Source of the DNA: Facklamia lactis
GTDB lineage: Bacteria; Bacillota; Bacilli; Lactobacillales; Aerococcaceae
Assembly: GCF_015863205.1 (NCBI RefSeq)
Contig: NZ_JACBXQ010000004.1
Span: 186,001 to 250,000, forward strand
DNA length: 64,000 nucleotides
Direction: 5' to 3'
Positions within the stretch are counted from its first letter, which is position 1. Each line of letters opens with the position of its first letter. A model generated the notes under the pieces. It did no database searches. It saw only the letters and a program-made list of their open reading frames with translations, and was not told the origin of the DNA. This document shows positions 56,962-64,000 of the stretch, piece after piece. The position numbers and the translations under genes are program-made.

Positions 56962-57997
56962 CTAAATCACCTAAAGTATTATCCAGTCTTTTGCCTACTT
57001 CATTAAAGAGGTGAATTTTCTCTGGGTTTACATCCAAATAGAGTTTATCTCCCTCATTGAACTGTGGATCAATGTCCGATACAATAAATTGCTCTTTTCC
57101 ATTCGAACAGGTTACTGTTATATCTTTTCCAACTATATTGACCCGCTCAATTTGTGCTTCAACTAAATAATAATTCTGATTTCCTACCATAAAATCCTCT
57201 GATCGAACGCCTAAGTTCTCCCACTCTATTTGAAGAATCGGATGGTTAGAATTAAGAGCCTGAGAATTTCGATTGATCATATTGATAACGGGACTTCCAA
57301 TAAATCTTGCTACAAATTGATTATTAGGCTTTTGATATAAACTAATAGGATCCGATATTTGTTGAATATGTCCAGCTTCTAACACCATCACTTGGTCAGC
57401 AATACTTAATGCCTCTTCCTGATCATGGGTCACAAAAACAGTCGTAATACCAGTTTCTTGCTGAATTCGTCTAATTTCTTCTCGCATCTCAATTCGCAAT
57501 CGAGCATCCAGGTTAGATAAGGGCTCATCCATCAACAAAATTTTAGGTTCTTTTGCTAAAGCTCTCGATATAGCAACTCGTTGTTGCTGACCTCCAGAAA
57601 GTTGACGAGGATATTTGTCCAATTGATCAGCAATTCGGGTCAATTCTGCCATTTCTTCTGTCCGTTGATGGCGAGTTTTTCGATCCATCTTGGCCATTTT
57701 TAAGGGAAATAGAATGTTTTCTTTAACTGTCATATGAGGATAAAGCGCATAGTTTTGAAAAACTAAACCTACCCCCCGTTTGACTGGATCACTACTGGTC
57801 ACATCTTTTTCATCAAAGAATATTTTGCCCGAACTAGGATTTAACAGACCCGAAATTAGATAAAGAGTTGTCGATTTTCCACAACCAGAAGGGCCTAAAA
57901 AAGAGATTAAATGATGACTTGGTAAAGTAAAGTTAATATGATTTAAGACTAGTTTATTACCAAATTTCATCGAGATATCATCAAATCTTACTTGCAT
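56954..57997 (-). CDS. ugpC: ABC transporter ATP-binding protein (UgpC/MalK-like)
   Basis: This 347-residue energising subunit has Walker A GPSGCGKST (about 33-41), signature LSGGQQQRVAISRAL, Walker B ILLMDEPLSNLD and switch His in VFVTHDQEEALS. A C-terminal TOBE-type regulatory domain (about 240-340, VRSEDFMVGNQNYYLVEAQ, ADNPEKIHLF-like ending) follows. GAGGGGTGAGTT precedes ATG. It lies 93 bases after the phosphoesterase gene; that gap has no terminator that I can see. Confidence 0.9.
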   Translation of the reverse strand: MQVRFDDISMKFGNKLVLNHINFTLPSHHLISFLGPSGCGKSTTLYLISGLLNPSSGKIFFDEKDVTSSDPVKRGVGLVFQNYALYPHMTVKENILFPLKMAKMDRKTRHQRTEEMAELTRIADQLDKYPRQLSGGQQQRVAISRALAKEPKILLMDEPLSNLDARLRIEMREEIRRIQQETGITTVFVTHDQEEALSIADQVMVLEAGHIQQISDPISLYQKPNNQFVARFIGSPVINMINRNSQALNSNHPILQIEWENLGVRSEDFMVGNQNYYLVEAQIERVNIVGKDITVTCSNGKEQFIVSDIDPQFNEGDKLYLDVNPEKIHLFNEVGKRLDNTLGDLDE

Positions 57998-58090
57998 TAA
58001 CTCACCCCTCTACTTTACCTGCCCAAGTATAACAAAGCTTTATTAATTTCATGTAAATCTTGATCTTTTCTTTGTAAAATTTAAGTAAAT

Positions 58091-59635
58091 TTATAACCAT
58101 TTGAGATGCATATATTTTGAATTAATATGATGCCATTCCAAATTGCTCAATTCATCTAAGCCTTTTTCAATCAAGCTTGCAACATCCATATCCGTGATTG
58201 TTAAAATTTTATCTGGAGTAAAAGCTTGATAATCTCCGCCACCAACCGCACGATATTGCGTGACAGCTAAACGATAATTTTGATTTAAAATAAGAGGTTT
58301 TTGAGTTTGTTCATCAATAATTTCAACTACACGATTACCAATATTTTCAGATAGTTTAACTTTACAAAGAAAGCCAGAATATAAATCATAATTATAATGT
58401 TTAGTTTTTGGAAACAAATAATTCGGATTAACCTGAATCGCTCGATGCTCATCTTCTATAAAATAAGCCATATTATGTTCCATTACTGCATATATTTCTT
58501 CTCCCGTTAACTCTACTATGGCAATTTGGTTATAAAAAGGATAGATCGTTAATAATTTCTCTCTACTAATCGGTCCTTGAAATTCTACAAAGTGATCATT
58601 TAAAAGCGAAATCCCAGCAAAATCACAATTGGTATATTTTAACATTAAATAATTAATATGTTCTACAAAAGGATGCCCTATAATTCTTGCTTGATGAGAG
58701 TCCTCACTCATCATCTGTATCGGTGCATAGCCTAATATCTCATTCAACCATTTCTTACTTTTACTATATTCAGGCTCTACAGATGATAGTTCTATCTCTT
58801 CGGCTTCTTCTCTAAAAGAGCATAGCCTTCCCTTATAAGAAACATTGAGTCTCGTTTCAAAATCCACTACCACTTCTCCTACCACTTCTCCTCCATAGCC
58901 TGGTTGTAAGACAAATGAGTTCTTAAATGGCTGACATATTAATCGATGCTGATGTCCGGTTAACAAAATATCTATTTCTGGAAGCTGAGTAATCATTTGA
59001 TAAGCCTGATTTTCACCTGTCAAAACTTCTAAAGGTTCTCCTGTCGATAAATCCCTTTCAAAACCTCCATGATAAGCAACAATCAATAAATCTACTTTAG
59101 GACGCAATAACTTGACATAAAATTTAGCACTTTCAAAAGCATCTATAAATTCTAATCCTTGGTAATGCTGAGGTAGTTCCCAATTAGGAATGTAATGAGT
59201 GGTTAAACCAACTATTCCCACCTTGATTCCTGCAAGTTCGATCAAATCATAAGCTTTTCCTATGAAAGGTTGACGAGTTTTCGTATCAAGAATATTAGCA
59301 CATAATATATTTGCCTGAAGCTTATCTAAAGCAGATGCTTGATAAGGCAATCCAAAATTAAATTCATGATTCCCAATAATTTGGTAATTATAATGCAAAT
59401 CATTCATTGCTCGTGCGTAGACTTCTGCTGAATGCTCAATTTGACTCGTATAAGTCGCCATAGCAGACCCTTGAATAAAGTCACCTAAATCAAACTGTAA
59501 AGTAGGGAGGGAACATTCTTTCTGGAGTTTTTTTAGTAGATTCGCTGTATCCTTTAATGAATAATTCAAATCTTCAGGATGTTGATGCCACTGAGCATGC
59601 GTATCACTCGTCACTAATAATCTAATTTTCTTCAT
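58091..59635 (-). CDS. UshA/YunD-like cytosolic phosphoesterase
   Basis: This 514-residue protein has the 5'-nucleotidase domain pair: N-terminal metallophosphoesterase (TSDTHAQW about 8-15, LGDFIQGS, IIGNHEFNFG, TGHQHRL) and C-terminal substrate domain (FAGISLLNDHFV, AVTQYRAVGGGDYQAF). The E. coli UshA is exported; this one has no signal peptide and should act in the cytosol, perhaps on a nucleotide, a cyclic nucleotide or another phosphate ester. I use the ATG at 59635, with AGGTGA upstream inside the previous gene; the frame overlaps the beta-CASP gene by 14 bases. It belongs to the importer operon. Confidence 0.85.
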   Translation of the reverse strand: MKKIRLLVTSDTHAQWHQHPEDLNYSLKDTANLLKKLQKECSLPTLQFDLGDFIQGSAMATYTSQIEHSAEVYARAMNDLHYNYQIIGNHEFNFGLPYQASALDKLQANILCANILDTKTRQPFIGKAYDLIELAGIKVGIVGLTTHYIPNWELPQHYQGLEFIDAFESAKFYVKLLRPKVDLLIVAYHGGFERDLSTGEPLEVLTGENQAYQMITQLPEIDILLTGHQHRLICQPFKNSFVLQPGYGGEVVGEVVVDFETRLNVSYKGRLCSFREEAEEIELSSVEPEYSKSKKWLNEILGYAPIQMMSEDSHQARIIGHPFVEHINYLMLKYTNCDFAGISLLNDHFVEFQGPISREKLLTIYPFYNQIAIVELTGEEIYAVMEHNMAYFIEDEHRAIQVNPNYLFPKTKHYNYDLYSGFLCKVKLSENIGNRVVEIIDEQTQKPLILNQNYRLAVTQYRAVGGGDYQAFTPDKILTITDMDVASLIEKGLDELSNLEWHHINSKYMHLKWL

Positions 59636-60986
59636 AGTCTTCACCTAATAACTCCTTTAGCAGATACTCCTGACCTTTTTGTGGCATAAAAGTAGACATC
59701 CCGTATTCTTCTAAAGCATTTGCAAAGGCAGATGGTTGAAAAGTATGCCAAGGGATCACAATCCTCGGGTTAATGGTATACGCCAATGCTAGTAAATCTT
59801 GCTTATTGGCATGTCCCGAGACATTTGCATTCACAAATTTCCAACCAGACTTAATAATAAAATCCACAAAAGATTTGTATTCCGTTTGAAAAGATCCCAA
59901 GGGAAAACCATTAGAATGTAAATATAAACCTGCAGGAATATCTGATAAAATTGAGCGATACTGATAATCAATCTGAATAATATATCCGCCTGGTGCTAAC
60001 TTTACGTCTTCTAGAGTGACATATGAAATATTTTCTTCTAGGTATTTTTTAGCGTCCTCATTCAGCAAACAAACAATTGGAAAGTCTTGTATTAAGTCTA
60101 ATGAAGCGAGTAAATAATAATAATTTGGATCTAATAACAATTTTCTTTGATATTTTTGAGCTTGTTCAGCTACTGCAATTATTCTCTGAATATTTTGTGG
60201 ATAAAAATTAATTGCAAAACTACTCTCAGGATGATCAACAAGCAAACCACTAATTTTTTGAATTAATTTTCGCTCACTAAGGGCATCAATAGAAAATATT
60301 TCTTGATCCTCCGGCAAACACTGAACCTCCTTTATTTCCGAAAAAGCAGTCCCTTCCAACAATAGTATATCAGGTTCATAATCTTGAGCTTCCAATGCCC
60401 AATGTTGAACTTTTTCAGGATGAAAACCAGAAAGTCTAAAGTCTCCAGAATGAATTATTTTCATATCTGGACACGTAATAAAAATCGAGCTCGCTCCAAG
60501 TGTGTCATGATCACTTTCCTTAAAAGTTATGTGGAATGGACCATGTTCGAACGCTGTTTCAGTTGATATAGTTTGCCAATTGACATTATAATTGGGCAGT
60601 AAATTTCTATGAACTAGTTTTTTATAAAGCGTAAAAGATTCTTGTGTCAAGTATACCGGAATGCTAACGTCAAGCTGTCCTAATGAACCAATATGATCTA
60701 AATGAATGTGTGACAAACAGACTATCGTCATTATTTGATCAGCTTCAGCAGCTACTAATTTACTCCCCTCTATAAATTCTTGAGCATATATTCCCTTTAT
60801 TGGGGGGATCATGCCCTTCTTTAGTAATGTTTCGAGATTAATCTGATCAGATAATTGAGTAATATCCGCTCCCACTAAAGCTCCGAAATCAGTGATAATT
60901 CGGTAATTACCATTTGTTATAGAAACAATATTCCCACCAATCGTATTCAATCCGCTCCAAAATGTAATATGCGTCGATACAGACAT
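59622..60986 (-). CDS. Beta-CASP-like MBL-fold metallo-hydrolase
   Basis: This 454-residue protein has the metallo-beta-lactamase motifs SHIHLDHIG (HxHxDH), SDHDTLGASS, and IHSGDFRLSG. The C-terminal NVSGHANKQDLLALAYTINPRIVIPWHT is the beta-CASP-type SGHA and final His motif, as in RNase J and CPSF relatives. It is shorter than RNase J and lacks its long C-terminal tail. It heads the six-gene importer operon. The role could be an RNase-like or phosphodiesterase function on an imported compound, or something unrelated; the family context does not settle it. GGGAGGTTC precedes ATG. Confidence 0.8.
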   Translation of the reverse strand: MSVSTHITFWSGLNTIGGNIVSITNGNYRIITDFGALVGADITQLSDQINLETLLKKGMIPPIKGIYAQEFIEGSKLVAAEADQIMTIVCLSHIHLDHIGSLGQLDVSIPVYLTQESFTLYKKLVHRNLLPNYNVNWQTISTETAFEHGPFHITFKESDHDTLGASSIFITCPDMKIIHSGDFRLSGFHPEKVQHWALEAQDYEPDILLLEGTAFSEIKEVQCLPEDQEIFSIDALSERKLIQKISGLLVDHPESSFAINFYPQNIQRIIAVAEQAQKYQRKLLLDPNYYYLLASLDLIQDFPIVCLLNEDAKKYLEENISYVTLEDVKLAPGGYIIQIDYQYRSILSDIPAGLYLHSNGFPLGSFQTEYKSFVDFIIKSGWKFVNANVSGHANKQDLLALAYTINPRIVIPWHTFQPSAFANALEEYGMSTFMPQKGQEYLLKELLGEDYEEN

Positions 60987-61046
60987 AAAGAACCTCCCTA
61001 ATATTTTTCACTTCCAGTGTAGTGTATCATTGCCAAATCAAATCCA

Positions 61047-61086
61047 CAAAAAAAGACCATGCATCATTTGCATGATCTTTTTTCAT
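61047..61086 (-). terminator. Terminator after the LysM/Apf gene
   Basis: CATGC (61058-61062) pairs with GCATG (61070-61074), extended by GA/TC and A4/T4 with one C-A mismatch. On the minus strand T7 follows. It separates this gene from the importer operon downstream. Confidence 0.8.
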
Positions 61087-61092
61087 TTAATT

Positions 61093-62382
61093 TTAATACC
61101 AACGATTACCTTGCCAGAATGACCAAGCTCCAGAAATTGATCCATAACGACCCACCATGTAATCATACATCCATGCTAATTGAGTATAAGGATTTGTCGC
61201 CCAATCTGCACCATGTGAAGCCATTTTACTTCCTGGTAAAGCTTGAGGTAACCCATAAGCTCCTGATGAAGGATTTGATACGGTATGACTCCAGCCTGAT
61301 TCCGAAGCAATAATAGACGACCACATATCCTTTTCAGCTTGACTCAAGCCTTTATCTGCTGAAATTTGTTCAAAAGCACTATAAGGGTCTCCATAGGAAA
61401 CAGGAGCATCCACAACAGCTTCCTCAGTTGTTTCTTCTACGTATGGCTCTTCAGTCGTTTCTTCTACGTATGTTTCCTCTGTTGTTTCTTCCACGTATGT
61501 TTCTTCTGTTGTTTCTTCTACGTATGATTCCTCAGTTGTTTCTTCTACATACGATTCTTCAGTTATTTCTTCTACATACGATTCTTCAGTTGTTTCTTCT
61601 ACATACGATTCTTCAGTTGTTTCTTCTACATACGATTCTTCAGTTGTTTCTTCTACGTATGATTCTTCAGTTGTTTCTTCTACGTATGATTCTTCTACAG
61701 ACGTGATTTCTTCAACCATCAATTCTTCAGCTGACGTTTGACTTGTCTCTATTTCACTGGCTTCTGATGTCTCAACTACTACTTCTTCAAGCTCTCCGGC
61801 AATTAGCGAGACCTCTTCAGTACTTTCCTCTTCTGAAACTTCAACAGAGACTTCTGACAAAGTATTGTCTAATGCTACGAGACCTTCTTCAGCACCGATT
61901 GTCTCTTCTGAATTCGAAAAGTCAACTGCTTGCTCTACTAAATATTCACTTTCTTCAACAACGCTTGTTTCTTCCTCTGGTAATGTTTCTGTTGCAAAAG
62001 CTTGATATTCTTCAGCTTCTTCCATTGAATCATCAGAATAGGTAATGGTGTGGGTAACAGGATTAAAACGAATTTCAGCACCTGTAATGATATAATCTGG
62101 ATTGGAAATTTGATTAATTTGAGCTAAATCACTTGTAGCAATACCTGTTGCTTCTGCAATCGTTGAAAGTGTATCTCCCCATTGAATAATATAAACTTCT
62201 TCTGCATTAGAAAGAATCTCTTGTACATTTGCAAGGACTTCATCTAATGATCGACGACGCCATTGCTTATTTACAGATAATTCTGTATTAATAGTATTAT
62301 CTTGTGCTACTACTTCTATCACTGATCCTACTGCAGGTAAGAAAAGAGTTGAAGCTAATAGCATGGTTAATGTTTTTTTCAT
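61093..62382 (-). CDS. Secreted LysM/Apf-type wall protein with 9-residue repeats
   Basis: This 429-residue exported protein has a signal peptide ([27 protein letters not shown], cut after VVAQ) and a LysM wall-binding domain (about 63-105; [26 protein letters not shown]). An acidic Ser/Thr/Glu-rich region contains ten tandem TTEESYVEE-type units. The C-terminal aggregation-promoting-factor or lytic-transglycosylase-like domain (about 330-429; [29 protein letters not shown]-like ending) follows, with the Glu in ASESGW in catalytic position. It probably binds and remodels peptidoglycan at the cell surface. AAGGAGTATTT precedes ATG. Confidence 0.88.
   Translation of the reverse strand: MKKTLTMLLASTLFLPAVGSVIEVVAQDNTINTELSVNKQWRRRSLDEVLANVQEILSNAEEVYIIQWGDTLSTIAEATGIATSDLAQINQISNPDYIITGAEIRFNPVTHTITYSDDSMEEAEEYQAFATETLPEEETSVVEESEYLVEQAVDFSNSEETIGAEEGLVALDNTLSEVSVEVSEEESTEEVSLIAGELEEVVVETSEASEIETSQTSAEELMVEEITSVEESYVEETTEESYVEETTEESYVEETTEESYVEETTEESYVEEITEESYVEETTEESYVEETTEETYVEETTEETYVEETTEEPYVEETTEEAVVDAPVSYGDPYSAFEQISADKGLSQAEKDMWSSIIASESGWSHTVSNPSSGAYGLPQALPGSKMASHGADWATNPYTQLAWMYDYMVGRYGSISGAWSFWQGNRWY
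61420..61689 (-). repeat. 10 x 27-bp tandem repeat in the LysM/Apf gene
   Basis: Ten contiguous in-frame 27-base units encode variants of YVEETTEES. Seven units start with Ser, two with Thr and one with Pro; one has Ile for Thr. Because 27 is a multiple of three, changes in copy number keep the frame and would only change linker length. Confidence 0.95.
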
Positions 62383-62542
62383 TATAAAAATACTCCTTAT
62401 TACTTATGATTTTTACGATGCAAGAAGTATTTTATCCAAAATGATGATACAATGCACGGTTTTTACCTGTTTGTTATCCAGGCTTAAGAAAAAACACGGC
62501 GTTTCGAAACATATATTACAAAATGATGACAAAAACAAATCG

Positions 62543-64000
62543 TTATTTTGCTAATTGATCTACAAGCGTCTGCACGTAATCGATTGTTTCTCGTAAGGCA
62601 TCTGTCTTTTCCATGTCAACACCTACTGCTTTGGCTAATTCAAGCGGGCCCATACTCCCTCCTGCTTCAAGAACTTGGAGCCACTTATTAATTGTATCTT
62701 GATCGCCAGAAGCAATTTTATTTCCCACCTGTGTCCCTATGGTTAATCCTGCTGAATAAGTATAAGAATATAATCCCATGAAATAATGCGGTTGTCGCAT
62801 CCAAGTCAGCTCTGCGCCTGGATTAATCGTTACTTTATCTCCCCAAAATTCTTTCAACGTATCATAAAAAAATTGATTCAAGGTCTCAGCATTCAATAAT
62901 TGTTCATCATCTATTGCTTGATAAACTTTTCTCTGAAAATGTGCTTCCAATAAATGGGTTACCATATTATGAAAGTACGTACGTGAAATAAATTCGGCAA
63001 TCAAACTTTTTTTCACCGTTTCATCAATATCTTGTTTCATTAAATATTGACACATAATCACTTCATTAGCTGTAGAAGGTGCTTCAACAAAATACATACT
63101 CGGACTTGGCGTCAAAGCAAGTTGATTCTTATAGGACAAGCAAAAATGTGCTGCATGTCCCAACTCATGAGCTAAGACTAATACTTCATTTAATAAGCCT
63201 GTCCAATTTAACAAAATATAAGCAGGCCCCTGATACACAGTTGAACAAAAACCTCCTGTGGTCTTAGATTGATTCATTGGATAGTCGATCCATCTTTGAT
63301 CAAACGCTTTTTGAACAATCTCTAAATACTCATCACCTAAAACAGATACCGCTTCTTCAATCATTCTTCTACTTTCAGCAATACTAATTGATTGAATATT
63401 CTTATTATAGAAAGGCGTTTTAATATCTGCGAGACTCATTGATTCGAGCTCATGGTTTTCTTGCAAGATAGTGGCGTAACGCTGCATCACCGGGGATAAC
63501 TCTTTCATAATCACATCGATCTGTTGGTCATAGGCCTTGCGATTTACTTTTTGCTCAAAAAGTAAATAATCAATAACGGAATCAAATCCTCTAATTTTGG
63601 AGATTTGTTTTTCAGTTTGAACATGTGAAATATAGTTATTGGCAGCTGTAAATTGATAAGCAGACAGTCCATTATGAAAGCTTTCCCATGCAGCCTTTCG
63701 AATGGCTGGATCTGAATGCACCTCATATTCTCCTTCAAATTCAGCAAAAGTATTAGGATACGTCTTTCCATTCACTTCAAAAGAATCAAATTTTAGATCC
63801 TGATACATCATCGTCGTATACAAACGATATTGATTAAAAAGCTGACTATTAATTCCCTTTAGTAATTCTTCCATTTCTAACGACAGAATATTCTTTTTTT
63901 GATATAGAATTTCTTCAATGTAATGCTGAAAATCTTTACCCTGTTCCGAGTTCATAAAGTTAACAAGATAAGAATGATCTAATCCTGCTATTTCAACCAG
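62543..64000 (-). CDS. pepF: Oligoendopeptidase F, 5' end beyond window
   Basis: This M3B zinc peptidase has HELGHAAHF as zinc site and GGFCSTVYQGPAYILLNWTG as the classic PepF segment just before it. TSFSAGLTIGTQ-like YTYSAGLTIGTQVGNKI closes the active cleft. The frame stays open to the right edge (LVEIAGLDHSYLVNF precedes the first ATG), and about 130 N-terminal residues of the usual 600 are missing, so the true start is outside the window. It is distinct from the shorter M3 enzyme at 10828-12531. It would degrade short cytoplasmic peptides. Confidence 0.92.
   Translation of the reverse strand: MVEIAGLDHSYLVNFMNSEQGKDFQHYIEEILYQKKNILSLEMEELLKGINSQLFNQYRLYTTMMYQDLKFDSFEVNGKTYPNTFAEFEGEYEVHSDPAIRKAAWESFHNGLSAYQFTAANNYISHVQTEKQISKIRGFDSVIDYLLFEQKVNRKAYDQQIDVIMKELSPVMQRYATILQENHELESMSLADIKTPFYNKNIQSISIAESRRMIEEAVSVLGDEYLEIVQKAFDQRWIDYPMNQSKTTGGFCSTVYQGPAYILLNWTGLLNEVLVLAHELGHAAHFCLSYKNQLALTPSPSMYFVEAPSTANEVIMCQYLMKQDIDETVKKSLIAEFISRTYFHNMVTHLLEAHFQRKVYQAIDDEQLLNAETLNQFFYDTLKEFWGDKVTINPGAELTWMRQPHYFMGLYSYTYSAGLTIGTQVGNKIASGDQDTINKWLQVLEAGGSMGPLELAKAVGVDMEKTDALRETIDYVQTLVDQLAK

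Noticed and set aside
61420-61689. CRISPR-like tandem array
   Set aside because: Units are contiguous with no unique spacers, in frame and translated; a coding tandem repeat.

Overview
The window is chromosomal DNA from a low-GC Gram-positive bacterium. Short intergenic gaps, strong AGGAGG-type ribosome binding sites, the pcrA-ligA-camS-gatCAB cluster, the SDR-type threonine dehydrogenase, the PepF/PepS-type peptidases and the CcpA-type cre boxes all point to Firmicutes, most likely Lactobacillales. An Aerococcaceae-like host is my guess from gene content, not a proof. I see no phage, insertion sequence, CRISPR array or plasmid functions. Nearly all of the window reads as core or near-core chromosome.

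Layout. 1-5054: galE with an edge-truncated LCP-like membrane protein on the minus strand, then flavodoxin, an M29 aminopeptidase, a small membrane protein and a GT4 glycosyltransferase on the plus strand. 5090-12531: minus-strand housekeeping genes (map, acyl-ACP thioesterase, GlsB-like, GT4, DEAD-box helicase, Gfo/Idh oxidoreductase, M3 oligopeptidase). 12666-14823: an unknown small protein and uvrC. 14857-19434: a GntR regulator divergent from a threonine-degradation operon (DAACS symporter, kbl, tdh) that has a cre-overlapped promoter, an operator-like repeat and a highly structured 5' leader. 19505-26854: YccF, a fatty-acid/acyl-CoA cassette (acyl-CoA ligase, FadN, FadA), a UPF0637 protein and a YitT protein. 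27105-36011: the pcrA-ligA-camS-gatCAB operon. 36152-41001: a PurK-like ATP-grasp protein with lost motifs, a GH73 glucosaminidase, an unknown HTH-like protein and a zinc-ribbon/beta-lactamase-like pseudoenzyme. 41097-50178: an FtsX-type ABC exporter, an RlmI-like methyltransferase, two secreted proteins of unknown function, an AlsT symporter with clustered cre boxes, and a hidden 39-codon membrane peptide gene. 50720-53794: tRNA-Leu, tex and a phosphatase that seems to start at ATT. 53926-60986: a six-gene operon with a UgpBAEC-type importer, a cytosolic UshA-like phosphoesterase and a beta-CASP metallo-hydrolase. 61093-64000: a LysM/Apf-type wall protein with a 10 x 27-bp repeat, and an edge-truncated pepF.

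How the genes work together. The threonine operon would import threonine or serine and split threonine to glycine and acetyl-CoA. Cre-like sites there and at alsT suggest carbon-catabolite control of amino-acid use. The importer/phosphoesterase operon looks built for taking up and dephosphorylating an organophosphate. The best candidates for something undescribed are the threonine-operon leader RNA, the importer/beta-CASP/phosphoesterase operon, and the two enzyme-like proteins that have lost their catalytic motifs.
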